A stretch of DNA of 64,000 bases from Synechococcus sp. CC9311. GTDB taxonomy: Bacteria > Cyanobacteriota > Cyanobacteriia > PCC-6307 > Cyanobiaceae. Position 1 is the stretch's first letter. Each line of letters begins with the position of its first letter. Positions 34,664-44,252 of the stretch are shown here, in pieces. A program made the position numbers and the translations under genes. The DNA is taken from the NCBI RefSeq assembly GCF_000014585.1, contig NC_008319.1, positions 1,178,001 through 1,242,000 of the forward strand, written 5' to 3'. Below the pieces are notes generated by a model. That model was given only the letters and a program-made list of their open reading frames with translations. It had not been told where the DNA came from and searched no databases.

Positions 34664-36486
34664 CAGCGCAAACTTGCCACATCCCAGTGTTGGTTTGGGG
34701 TGGTGGTACTGGAGGTGTTGCCGCTGCACTCCAGGCGTCTCGGTCCGGAGCCACTACGCTTCTGCTCACTCCTGGTCGCTGGCTCGGGGGCATGGTCAGT
34801 ACAGCCGGAGTGTGTTGTCCTGATGGCAATGAACTCGCCCCCTGGCAGACCGGTTTGTGGGGAGCCTTCCTTAGGGCTCTGTATCAAGCCGAGCCTGAAG
34901 GCCTCGATCACAACTGGGTGAGTTGTTTTGGTTACCGGCCAAGCACAGCTGAGGGAATTCTTCAAAACTGGGTGCGGGCACTTCCAAATCTTCAATGGTG
35001 GTCGGACTGTCAGCTGCTGGACGTCGAACGTTCTGGATCTTTGGTCCAAGCAGTGTTGATTCAACGTTCGGATGGTGTCCATCGCATTGCCTGTGACGTG
35101 GTGATCGATGGCAGTGATCGTGGAGATTTACTGCCCTTGGTTGAGACACCCTTTCGGCTTGGCTGGGACGCTCAGGAGAGGTGGGGGGAACCGAGCGCTC
35201 CTAGTGAGCAGCGGCTGAAGTCAGAAGAATTTTTTCGAGATCAGCCTGTGCAGTCCCCCACCTGGGTGGTGATGGGTCAGCTGCAGCGTGATCGTCCTTT
35301 GGCTGATTCTGCTTCAGAGTTTGATCCAAATGGCACACCATTGTTGTTGTCAGAGCCTTTTGAACAGGCCTGCGCAGCCTTTGGTTTACAGCGCACGATC
35401 AGCTACGGCCGCTTGCCGGGGGGATTGGTAATGCTGAATTGGCCCCTGCATGGCAACGACTGGCATCGAGGTTTGGAACGAGCCTTCAATGCCGATCCCA
35501 GGGCGGAGCAGGAATTGATGGCTGAGATGCAAGCTCACAGCCAGCATTTTGCCGATGAGCTTCAGCGTTGTAGTGCCGGTTGGCTAACGCGCGGCGATGC
35601 GTTCCCAAAGGGAGCTGGAAGCCCAGCTCCCTGGTTGGCAGCGATGCCCTACTGGCGGGAGGGGCGCCGGATGATCGGTGTCCATACTTTGATTGAACAG
35701 GAGCTGCTTCCTCAGACGACCGGTCAATCCATCGCGGCACTTCCTTTCAATGATGCTGGTGAGCTGGAATCGATTGCTGTTGGCAATTACGCCAACGACC
35801 ATCACTATCCAGGTTCTGATTGGCCGTTAACCCCAAAAAGCTGTCGATGGGGTGGCCGTTGGTCTGGAACTCCTTTCTGCATCCCTTATCAAGCGCTTGT
35901 GAGTGCTGATTTGGACAATCTGTTGGCTGCTGACAAGTGCTTCAGCACCAGCCATATGGCCAATGGGGCCACAAGGTTGCAGCCACTCATTTTTAATGTG
36001 GGACAGGCTGCTGGAGCTGCGGCGGCCCTGTCGATTCGGCTTCGACTTCCCCTCGCAGCTCTGCCCGTTCGGCTTCTTCAAGACCTCTTAATCAAGGAGC
36101 CCACGGCTCCTTCTGGAATCGTTCCGCTTTGGGACACACCTTGGCACCATCCCCATTGGCAACAAAGGCAGAACGCTTGTCTTGACAACCCTGAGCTACT
36201 TGGCCCGAATGGTTGTTGGCTCGGTCTAGATGAACAGGTTTCGATCGCGCCTCCTTCCCAGCCTAAACAGGCCGTTTGGTCAGGCACATTGTTGCCTGAT
36301 CACAATGGTGGATACGAACTGGAACTGGTGGGTGGCCGCCGTTGGCCCTTGATCACGCTGGAGCCCGAGCTCTGCCATTGGCTTGCGGATCAGGAACGCC
36401 CTACAACTGTTGACTTAATTGCAGTCGCTAACCCCTGGGGACCTTGGCTACGGGCCATCAGCCTGCATGGCTCTAGGGGGATTTAG
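34660..36486 (+). CDS. FAD-dependent oxidoreductase (FAD_oxidored family)
   Basis: 608 residues. The N-terminal dinucleotide-binding motif VLVWGGGTGGVAAALQASRSGATTLLLTP (GxGxxG) is followed by RWLGGMVSTAG, as in the PF12831 FAD_oxidored family. The C-terminal FAD region includes LLAADKCFSTSHMANGATRLQPLIFNVGQAAGAAAAL. No membrane segments. The substrate is not evident. It starts at ATG 34660, overlapping the TerB-like/PF06967 gene, and ends 4 bases into the RNase II 3' end on the other strand. Confidence 0.85.
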   Translation: MTAQTCHIPVLVWGGGTGGVAAALQASRSGATTLLLTPGRWLGGMVSTAGVCCPDGNELAPWQTGLWGAFLRALYQAEPEGLDHNWVSCFGYRPSTAEGILQNWVRALPNLQWWSDCQLLDVERSGSLVQAVLIQRSDGVHRIACDVVIDGSDRGDLLPLVETPFRLGWDAQERWGEPSAPSEQRLKSEEFFRDQPVQSPTWVVMGQLQRDRPLADSASEFDPNGTPLLLSEPFEQACAAFGLQRTISYGRLPGGLVMLNWPLHGNDWHRGLERAFNADPRAEQELMAEMQAHSQHFADELQRCSAGWLTRGDAFPKGAGSPAPWLAAMPYWREGRRMIGVHTLIEQELLPQTTGQSIAALPFNDAGELESIAVGNYANDHHYPGSDWPLTPKSCRWGGRWSGTPFCIPYQALVSADLDNLLAADKCFSTSHMANGATRLQPLIFNVGQAAGAAAALSIRLRLPLAALPVRLLQDLLIKEPTAPSGIVPLWDTPWHHPHWQQRQNACLDNPELLGPNGCWLGLDEQVSIAPPSQPKQAVWSGTLLPDHNGGYELELVGGRRWPLITLEPELCHWLADQERPTTVDLIAVANPWGPWLRAISLHGSRGI

Positions 36487-38573
36487 TGGGCTGAGGCCAC
36501 CAGTCTGAGTTGATCACGCACCGAGTCAACATGATGCACCCTCACGAGCATGCTTTCCCCTGGTTCTGCATCTCTTGGGCATTCAGCCGCCACATCCATG
36601 GCTAGGTCGTCAATTCGCACGAGTCCCAGCTGATCCTGAGGGCGCAACCAGCGCAAGAACTGAGCAGCCCACTCCTGCTTGCGATGGGTTTCAAACCAAA
36701 CCTGCTGCCAGTGCCGTTGGTCTTCTCTGGAAATACCAATGCCTTCACGTACCGCTGCATCGAAATCACTGATCAGGGTTTGAAGGACATCGCGATCAAG
36801 CGGATCTTCTCCACTGAGTTGTGCTTGCAGTTGCCTCTGTACAACAAGATCGCCATAGCGGCGAATGGGGGAGGTGGCTTGGGCGTAGGAGGCAAGTCCC
36901 AAACTGAAGTGGGCGGCAGGTTGCGTTCCCATCAGTCCGCGACTGAGACAGCGCTTGATGGCGGCGAATCGAACGGCCCCATCTGGGAGTGCCTCCAATT
37001 CGGAACTGGGGGGGAGGTCAGCTGGAAGCTGGCTGCGGAACGGTAAGGCCAGGTCATGCACTTCCGCAAAACGAGCCACCACTGCACCAGCCAAAATCAT
37101 GGCTTCGGCCACCATCTGCCTTGCTCGACCAGGTTCACTGACCTCGAGAGACGGTTGACCATCTCGACAACGGATCCGGCCTTCTGGCAGATCCATGAGC
37201 AGGGCTCCATTGCGGACTCGGAAGTCTCGCCTTCGGCTTAAGAGCGCATCTAACTCCGCCAAGTCGGTGTCTTCTGGGGGTGCCAATTCGATCAACTCAT
37301 CGGCATCGTCGTAACTGAGTCGATAAGTGGGTTGGACCCAGCTGCGATGGATTCCGTGATCTCCGAGCTCGCCTTCGCTGGTCAGTTCGGCCCAGATGCT
37401 CCAGGCAGCTGTTCGAGTCCGTGCTCGCAAACTGAAAGGCCCCGTGGATAGGGATTCTGGAAACATCGGCAGATTGCCTTTCGCCAAATAAAGGCTGCTA
37501 CCGCGACGCCTCGCTTCCAGATCGAGGGCTGAGTCTGACTCGATCAGCCGACCGGGGTCAGCGATGTGTATCCATAGTCTTTGCGAGCCATCCTCGCGAC
37601 GTTCCAGCGCTATCCCGTCATCAATATCTCGCGTGTCTTCATCATCGATCGTGACGCAGCGTTGATGGCAAAGATCGATGCGCTCGGAGTCACCAGGGCA
37701 TTCGCTTGCATTGAGCTCCACCAACCGTTCAGCCTCTTCGAGTAAAGCTGGGCTGAAACCTGATGACCAGGTTGTGCCGGCCATCGATGCCAGTTGATGA
37801 GGGTCCCAAAGGCCGAGATCCACCAAGAGAAGTCGAAGCTCAGCTCTGTCTTGATCAAGACGTAGACCCATCAGGCTCTGCTGAATAGGCCGGTCAAGTT
37901 GTGCGAATTCGATGGAACCTGAAACCAAGTCCTTGAGCTGCTCGAACCTGTCGCATAGGGATTGGGGGAGACTTGCCAGGTCCACCTGTTTGCGGGTGCT
38001 CAACAGCTGTTTCCAGCGTTGTTCCTTTTGCTGTTCAAGAACTTTGAGCCGGTGTTGTCGGCGCAACGGTTTGAGTTCTGCCGCTGAGCGCGCCTTGATC
38101 TGATTTTGCTTGTAACGGAACCACAGTTGCGGGCCCATCAAGGCCAGCCAACAGAGCGCTAATTGGCTTGGACTGGTTCCTCCGCAAACCAGATCGCTGA
38201 AAAAGTCAATCTCAACGGTCTCATCAGTCTCTAAAAGCAAGACCCATGCTGAGCCCCAGCTGCGACGGTCGAGACAGTCAGGATTGACTTGTTCGGCTTT
38301 CAGGTTCCATGGAGAAGCCCCCAGTCCATCGGGAAGCTCAGCTCCGGATGGCAGGGGGCAAATAAGATCCAATTGCCGCTGGGGCAAAACAACGGGCTTG
38401 CGATCGAACCCGAGTTTCAAGCGCGCTTTGCTGCCTTGAAGAGATTCGACGACAGCCAGATAATTCCCCTTCGACTCTTGGACGCCGACAAGATCTCCTG
38501 GTTGGAGAGAGGGTGAAGCCAGTGGATCAGCCTTCAGGATTGACGAAGGGCAGCAATGCAACGATGCGTGCAC
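36483..38573 (-). CDS. RNase II/R family exoribonuclease, catalytic residues intact
   Basis: About 696 residues. The RNB domain has the complete aspartate cluster [14 protein letters not shown] and the RNA-end motif [11 protein letters not shown], so it should be an active 3'-5' hydrolytic exoribonuclease. It corresponds in size to the shorter cyanobacterial RNase II. The C-terminal OB/S1-type end ([17 protein letters not shown]...[15 protein letters not shown]) is short. The start is uncertain: GTG 38573 overlaps rpsR by 47 bases, and TTG 38561 is an alternative. The arrangement rpmG-rpsR-RNase is one minus-strand unit. Confidence 0.9.
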
Positions 38574-38748
38574 GCTTCACCGCATTCGTCAGGTCGCGCT
38601 GCTGCTTCGCAGTCAGCCCGGTGAGACGACGGGGAAGAATCTTTCCTCGCTCGGTGATGAATTTCTTCAGCAGATCCACATCTTTGTAGTCAATGGGATC
38701 TCCAGGTTTGATTGGAGAAAGACGCTTCTTAAAGAAGGAACTAGACAT
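38527..38748 (-). CDS. rpsR: 30S ribosomal protein S18
   Basis: 73 residues. [38 protein letters not shown] is the bS18 core, followed by [24 protein letters not shown]. Start ATG 38748. It lies 38 bases after rpmG and overlaps the start of the exoribonuclease. Confidence 0.97.
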
Positions 38749-38786
38749 AACTCAGGAAAGCTGTTGAACGAAGAACACCTGCAAAA

Positions 38787-38987
38787 TCACTTGATTTCCT
38801 TGTGGAGAGTCATTTTGTTGAGCTGGGGACAGAATTTCATGATCTCCAGTCGCTCAGTGGTGTTCCGTCGGTTCTTCTCCGTCGTGTACCTGGACACGCC
38901 GGGAGAACGCTTTTCAGAGGCGGAGGCGGACCGGCATTCAGTGCACTCGAGAGTGATCACGATCCGGACGCCCTTGTTTTTAGCCAT
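38787..38987 (-). CDS. rpmG: 50S ribosomal protein L33
   Basis: 66 residues from ATG 38987 ([18 protein letters not shown]); a longer in-frame upstream stretch is not part of the family. bL33 features: [10 protein letters not shown], a CxxC without the second pair, and [24 protein letters not shown]. It is first in the rpmG-rpsR-RNase unit and divergent from pheT. Confidence 0.96.
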   Translation of the reverse strand: MAKNKGVRIVITLECTECRSASASEKRSPGVSRYTTEKNRRNTTERLEIMKFCPQLNKMTLHKEIK

Positions 38988-39064
38988 AAAGGACGTTGCG
39001 CCGCAAAAGCGAAGCGTAGTAACAAACGATGACTTTACATCTTCAGCTGACACCTCAAAGAGTT

Positions 39065-39092
39065 TTGATCATTCCTCGGAGCTTCGTAAGAT
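39065..39092 (+). promoter_or_regulatory. Possible pheT promoter
   Basis: TTGATC (39065-39070) and TAAGAT (39087-39092) are 16 bases apart, each 4/6 to consensus. The pheT GTG is 24 bases after the -10. Plausible, not certain. Confidence 0.35.
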
Positions 39093-39115
39093 TCCTATTC
39101 GATTGAATCGTTGAC

Positions 39116-41566
39116 GTGCGGGTCTCCCTTTCCTGGTTGCAGGATCTCGTCCAGGTAACTGAAGCCGCTGATCAACTAGGCGAACGCCTTTCAATGGCTG
39201 GATTTGAGGTGGAGGAGATCGACGATTTGAGTCGATTGGCTCAAGGTGTTGTGGTCGGCCATGTTTTGAAGCGCGACAAACATCCCAATGCCGACAAACT
39301 CAGTGTCTGTGTTGTGGACATTGGGGCGGAAGAGACGGTTCAGATCGTTTGTGGTGCGAGCAACGTGAGGGCAGGAATTCATGTTCCTGTCGCCACCATT
39401 GGCGCTGTTCTTCCTGCGGTGAATCTCACGATTAAGGCTGGTGAGCTGCGTGGGGTTGCGAGCCAGGGAATGATTTGTTCGCTCGCTGAATTAGGGCAAG
39501 CCACGGATGTTGACGGTATTGCTGTCTTGGACGATCTGCTGGAAAGCCTGCCTGCACCGGGTACGGCAGTGGCGTCGTGCCTCGGTTTGGATGACACCGT
39601 TTTGGATTTGGCGATCACGGCAAATCGGCCTGATGGTCTGTCGATGACAGGAATTGCAAGGGAAGTGGCGGCACTGACAGGAGCACCACTGCATTTGCCT
39701 CAGCCGGTAGCTCCACAGTCAGTGACTGATTTGAACCCTTCTGAAGAACACGCTGCCGCAATGAAGGAGGGCGGTGTGTACGCCTTAACCGAAGTTAGCG
39801 GTCTCGATGGTGGACAAGTTGCTCCCTCCTGGGTCCAACAGAGACTTCTCCGCGCTGGTGTGAAACCTGTTAACGCAATTGTGGACATCACCAATTTGGT
39901 GATGTTGGAACAAGGTCAACCCCTTCATGCTTTCGACCTTGATGCTTTGGAACGGCTATGTGGCAGCGACCTGACGCCTTCTGATTTTGGCCTTAGGCAA
40001 GGTCGGGCAAAGGAGTCCTTCACAGGGTTAGACGGCCGCACCATCGAACTTGATGAACGCGTCCAGTTGGTGACTTGTCGCGATCGGCCGGTTGCAATTG
40101 CGGGAGTGATCGGCAGTGCTGAGAGTGGAGTAACGGAAACGACTCGCAAGATTTTGCTGGAATCAGCCTTGTTCACTCCTGCCTCGATCCGTAGCAGTAG
40201 TCGTGCAACAGGACTGCGCACAGATGCAAGTTCTCGTTACGAGAAGGGTTTACCGCGTCAGATCACCTTGCCTGCAGCGGGTCGTGCGCTTGAACTCATG
40301 GAACAACTTCTAGGAGGGATGGCAGGCCTTAGTTGGCAGTGCTGTTCCGATGAAGGCCCAGAACCTTTGGTGACCTTGCGTCGTCACGCTCTTCATCAAC
40401 TTCTTGGTCCATTGGTTGCTGAAGACGGTGAAGCAACCGATGTAAGTGACCAACAGGTGGAGGAGTGTCTTTCAGCACTGGGCTGCCACCTCAACTCTTC
40501 TGAGGAAGGTTGGACGGTGTTGGTGCCCCCCTCCCGTCGGATGGATCTTCTTCGGGAGGTGGATCTGATCGAGGAGGTGGCGCGTCTTGTGGGTTTCGAC
40601 TCTTTTGGTGCTCACTTGCCTGACCCACTGGCTCCAGGAGGGCTTACCGATAGGCAGCAGGCGGAGCGTCGGTTACGTCGTCGCCTTTGTAGTGCTGGGC
40701 TTCAAGAGATCACTTGCTTATCGCTTACCGGTGCAGACGCAGATGATCCCAATCGGATTCCCATCAGTAATCCACTGTTGGCGGAAACCAGCCATCTCAG
40801 AACCGCTCTATGGCAAGAGCATCTTCAGATCTGCCAACGCAACCTTCAGGCCTCCCAGCCCGGTTGTTGGGTGTTTGAAATTGGCCATGTTTTTCATCCT
40901 CTGGACCGAGAGATTGTGCAGTCAGCACGTCTTGGCGGAGTGATTTGCGGAGAACGGCGTGTTTCACGCTGGGCCACCAGCGGCAAGGCACTCGTGCCTG
41001 ATTACTTCATGGCTCGCGGAGCACTCGCCACAGTCTTCAATTCCTTAGGACTTGAGACCCAGGACCGACCCTTGGCGGACGACCCGCGTCTTCATCCCGG
41101 ACGGGCTGCAGCCGTGGTGGTGGAGGGCCGAACCCTTGGTTGCTTTGGTCAGCTCCATCCCATGTTGTGTGCTCAGTACGAGCTCCCCGATGCCACCTAT
41201 CTGTTTGATCTAGATCTTCAACGACTCCTGGAAGCGGTGACACGTCGCAACCGCTGGGTGCCTTCCTTCAAAGCCTTCTCCACACTTCCAGCAATGGAGA
41301 GAGATCTCGCGATGCTTGTACCGAAGACACTGCCATCTGCTGACTTAATGCAGGCCATTCGTAAGGCTGGAAAGCCACTTCTAGAAAGTGTTGAGTTGAT
41401 CGATCGTTTTGAAGGAGGTCAACTCCCTGATGATCAATGCAGCCAAGCCTTCAGGCTTCGGTATCGCGGCAAGGACAGTACGCTTACTGATGAACAACTT
41501 CAGCCAGTGCAAGACAAGGTTCGACAGGCTTTGGTTAAACAATTCAAGGTTGAACTTCGCAGTTGA
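39116..41566 (+). CDS. pheT: Phenylalanyl-tRNA synthetase beta subunit
   Basis: 816 residues from GTG 39116. Order: N-terminal EMAP/tRNA-binding OB domain (residues about 40-150, HPNADKLSVCVVDIG), B3/B4 domain (KPVNAIVDITNLVMLEQGQPLHAFD), B5 domain, catalytic-like core, and C-terminal ferredoxin-fold anticodon domain (FKAFSTLPAMERDLAMLVPKTL). It pairs with PheS, which is not in the window. Its 3' end overlaps rlmD by 23 bases. Confidence 0.97.
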   Translation: MRVSLSWLQDLVQVTEAADQLGERLSMAGFEVEEIDDLSRLAQGVVVGHVLKRDKHPNADKLSVCVVDIGAEETVQIVCGASNVRAGIHVPVATIGAVLPAVNLTIKAGELRGVASQGMICSLAELGQATDVDGIAVLDDLLESLPAPGTAVASCLGLDDTVLDLAITANRPDGLSMTGIAREVAALTGAPLHLPQPVAPQSVTDLNPSEEHAAAMKEGGVYALTEVSGLDGGQVAPSWVQQRLLRAGVKPVNAIVDITNLVMLEQGQPLHAFDLDALERLCGSDLTPSDFGLRQGRAKESFTGLDGRTIELDERVQLVTCRDRPVAIAGVIGSAESGVTETTRKILLESALFTPASIRSSSRATGLRTDASSRYEKGLPRQITLPAAGRALELMEQLLGGMAGLSWQCCSDEGPEPLVTLRRHALHQLLGPLVAEDGEATDVSDQQVEECLSALGCHLNSSEEGWTVLVPPSRRMDLLREVDLIEEVARLVGFDSFGAHLPDPLAPGGLTDRQQAERRLRRRLCSAGLQEITCLSLTGADADDPNRIPISNPLLAETSHLRTALWQEHLQICQRNLQASQPGCWVFEIGHVFHPLDREIVQSARLGGVICGERRVSRWATSGKALVPDYFMARGALATVFNSLGLETQDRPLADDPRLHPGRAAAVVVEGRTLGCFGQLHPMLCAQYELPDATYLFDLDLQRLLEAVTRRNRWVPSFKAFSTLPAMERDLAMLVPKTLPSADLMQAIRKAGKPLLESVELIDRFEGGQLPDDQCSQAFRLRYRGKDSTLTDEQLQPVQDKVRQALVKQFKVELRS

Positions 41567-42938
41567 CGCGCTCCATGAGGACAAGACATTCCAGATGCGT
41601 TGTTTGGGGAAAAAAGTCCACAGGTTGAATGCGATCTATGGCGTAGGGACCGTTATCTGAGACCAGTCGCTTGAGGTCCCTTGCCAAGGTTGCCGAGTCA
41701 CAACTCAAGTAGGCCAGCCTCTTGGGCGGGCAATTCAAAATGGCGTCAAGCACATCTGATGCCAATCCTTTTCGCGGTGGATCCACCACAAGAGCATCGT
41801 GATCTGGAAGGTAATCACTCAGCAGCGAGGCCACATCACCGGCTTCAAACTTGGCATCAGTGAGTCCATTCAAGGCCGCATTTTGTCGTGCCTGTTGAAC
41901 AGAGGCGGGATTTATCTCCAGACCAACCACGCCAATTCCAGCTGCAGCAACTGGCAAGCTGATCGTTCCGATTCCGCAATAGGCATCAATTAAGCGTTTG
42001 CAGTCCCCACGCTGGAGAAGCCAATTGCGCAAAACCATCACGATCTGCTCGGCACGATCGGTGTTGATTTGAAAGAAGGTGGTAGTTCCAAGAAGGAGTT
42101 GAAGATTGCAAAAGCGTTCGCTGATGCAATCCCGACCAGCGAGGGTATGGGTGATCGCACCGAGGATGGTATTGCTACGGCGTGGTTGCAGATTCAAGGT
42201 CACACCGGTTACGGCAGGCCATCGGTTCATCCACTCCACTGCCAGGTCTTTCATACCGTTGAGTTCGGCTGTTGCACTGACCAACGTGATCAGCAGTTCT
42301 CCGGTTCGCACACCCACGCGTAAACCAAGATGACGAAGACCGAGTTCGCCATGCAAGTCAGCATCAGCTGGCCACCCGCTGCCTTCAAGGTCTTGTTTTA
42401 GGGGTTTGATGAGTGCATCGATGCGTGGGTCCAAGACAGGACAACGACTGAGGTTCACGATGCGATGGCTTCCGCGCCGGTAGTACCCCAAACGCATCTG
42501 ATCCTCTTTTCGCAGCAGTGGAATCAGAGCTCGATTGCGGTAGCCCAAGTGTTCAAGATCGTTGTTGATCGGGGCAGGCGACTGGATGTTGATCCCACCG
42601 ATTCGTTTCAGGGTCTGTTCAAGACGGCTGCGCTTCCATTCCGCCTGGATGCTCTCCTCGAGGTGTTGAAGAGAACAGCCTCCACAGTCTTTGGCAAGGA
42701 TGCAGGGAGGCTTCCTTGCGCCTGGAGCGGCAACGAGCGTTTTGAGATGGCGTGCAAACCATTGCGACTTCTTGCGTTGTAGCAATTGCACCTGGGCCTC
42801 CTCACCCGGAAGCAACTGGGGAACAATCACAACCCAGCCCTGCCAGCGAGCCAGGCCGAGGCCCTGGTGATTGAGATCGGTCCCCAAAACTGTGATGATT
42901 TGACCAGCTACTGGTGGGTCGCTCAAGGACTGGGCCAT
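41544..42938 (-). CDS. rlmD: 23S rRNA (uracil-C5)-methyltransferase, RlmD/RumA family
   Basis: 464 residues from ATG 42938 (MAQSLSDPPVAG); a longer frame exists but only adds unconserved residues. An N-terminal TRAM domain is followed by the Fe-S cysteine cluster PPCILAKDCGGCSLQHL, methyltransferase motif DAYCGIGTISLPVA, VVDPPRKGL and the nucleophile region AYLSCDSATLARDL. The exact target uracil (1939 or 747) is not provable from sequence. It is divergent from apcD (80-base gap) and convergent with pheT. Confidence 0.92.
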   Translation of the reverse strand: MAQSLSDPPVAGQIITVLGTDLNHQGLGLARWQGWVVIVPQLLPGEEAQVQLLQRKKSQWFARHLKTLVAAPGARKPPCILAKDCGGCSLQHLEESIQAEWKRSRLEQTLKRIGGINIQSPAPINNDLEHLGYRNRALIPLLRKEDQMRLGYYRRGSHRIVNLSRCPVLDPRIDALIKPLKQDLEGSGWPADADLHGELGLRHLGLRVGVRTGELLITLVSATAELNGMKDLAVEWMNRWPAVTGVTLNLQPRRSNTILGAITHTLAGRDCISERFCNLQLLLGTTTFFQINTDRAEQIVMVLRNWLLQRGDCKRLIDAYCGIGTISLPVAAAGIGVVGLEINPASVQQARQNAALNGLTDAKFEAGDVASLLSDYLPDHDALVVDPPRKGLASDVLDAILNCPPKRLAYLSCDSATLARDLKRLVSDNGPYAIDRIQPVDFFPQTTHLECLVLMERVNCEVQP

Positions 42939-43018
42939 TGCAAAGGCGTAACACCAATCGCTGCAAGTGCATGCGAAGCGATCGATAGCTCTAGACTCAT
43001 TCAAGCTTGCCAGCTGTC

Positions 43019-43513
43019 ATGAGCGTTGTTCGGGATCTGATTCTCAAAGCAGATGACGATCTGCGTTACCCAAGCAGCGGTGAACTGCGATCAATGGTTG
43101 ATTTCCTCAGCCAGGGTTCAATTCGTTTATCTGTTGTTCGAAGTCTCACTGAGAACGAGAAGAAGATCATCGATGAATCAGCAAAACAGCTGTTTAGTCG
43201 TAAACCTGAATACGTTGCGCCGGGAGGCAACGCCTTCGGTCAGAAGCAACGTGCCCAGTGCCTCCGTGACTACAGCTGGTATCTGCGCCTTGTGACCTAC
43301 GGAGTTCTTGCAGGGAGCACTGAGCTCATCGAACAGATTGGTCTTGTGGGCGCCCGTGAGATGTACAACAGTCTTGGTGTGCCGATGCCTGGCATGGTGG
43401 AAGCCATGCGCTGTATGAGAGATGCTTCCTTGTCACTACTTTCCGAAGACCAGCAAGCACTCGCAGCTCCTTATTTCGAGTACCTGATTCAAGGGATGCA
43501 GACCCCGACCTAA
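43019..43513 (+). CDS. apcD: Allophycocyanin alpha-B subunit
   Basis: 164 residues from ATG 43019 (MSVVRDLILKADDDLRYPSSGEL). It is an allophycocyanin-type globin; the phycocyanobilin-binding cysteine is Cys81 in QRAQCLRDYSWYLRLVTYGVLAG. MYNSLGVPMPGMVEAM and a C-terminal PYFEYLIQGM fit ApcD rather than ApcA/B/F. ApcD is one of the terminal emitters of the phycobilisome core and passes energy to the photosystems. The gene stands alone, away from apcABC. Confidence 0.92.
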   Translation: MSVVRDLILKADDDLRYPSSGELRSMVDFLSQGSIRLSVVRSLTENEKKIIDESAKQLFSRKPEYVAPGGNAFGQKQRAQCLRDYSWYLRLVTYGVLAGSTELIEQIGLVGAREMYNSLGVPMPGMVEAMRCMRDASLSLLSEDQQALAAPYFEYLIQGMQTPT

Positions 43514-43528
43514 ACGGTCTTGTTTTTA
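43500..43528 (+). terminator. Possible apcD terminator
   Basis: AGACC ... GGTCT (43500-43504 and 43516-43520) brackets the apcD stop codon and is followed by TGTTTTT. The stem is short (5 bp), so the call is tentative. Confidence 0.4.
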
Positions 43529-44252
43529 TCCCATAGCCGCCTGAACAATCTCATCTCATGCGAGACGTTTGATGAGTCTTGCTTTCAACTTGGGTGATGT
43601 AGCTAGGCATGGCGCTTTGTCCCCTATGTGAGTAGCGGAGCCAAGCTGCTTTGCATGAGCGGAGTGCAGCATATTTGCGCTAAGGCAAGCAACTCATGAT
43701 CGCGAGCGACTTGTGGAATTTAGCCTCGCTAGTCCCAGTTGAGACTCGGTTTGGGTCTAGCTGTGAGATTTGATTGAGATAAATGCGTCTGCTTTTGTGC
43801 GCTGAAGGCTGATGCCAGTGTTTGGCTCTGAGGATGCTGGTACGGGCTAAAGGACTCGCTAGGGCTGAACAGCGAGGCCATTGTTCTTGCGTCACTGTGT
43901 CTACAGCAGGTACGCAGGTTTCGAGAGTGTTGCAATCACATGCATTTTTCTTGGCCAGGATGGTCTTGGACATTCAATCGTCAGGCTTGGACGGGGAATA
44001 GGGGGTCGTTTTTTGCTGTGCGCAGCTCAATGGGGCTTCCTTCTTGAATGATCTTTTGGTTTTTGTTGGCTCAGACGACAAGCAGCCGAAGGTTTCTGCA
44101 TTTAAAACAATGGAAAAATAGGTTCATTGAAATAAATCATTCACGAGTCTTGGATGAGACTTTTAACTAGACTCGCTTTGAGACTTATTTGAGATTTAAT
44201 ACTCTAAAGAGTCTTGACTGTGTCTTGCGATGAGTCCTGTTTTGGCTCTCAA
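43514..44252. other. 740-base gap rich in GAGTC/GAGAC motifs
   Basis: The longest non-coding stretch of the window, between apcD and the minus-strand J-domain gene. GAGTCTTG occurs three times (43574, 44145, 44209), and several TGAGACTT/TGAGACTC copies lie between, densest at 44140-44260. The 44080-44210 part is clearly AT-rich. A 97-codon minus-strand frame (43680-43973) has no recognisable features, and I do not call it a gene. No tRNA or known small RNA was recognised. Confidence 0.5.

Noticed and set aside
43680-43973. 97-codon minus-strand frame in the apcD/J-domain gap
   Set aside because: No ribosome-binding site, no recognisable motif, and composition like the surrounding non-coding DNA. 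Kept only as a remark.
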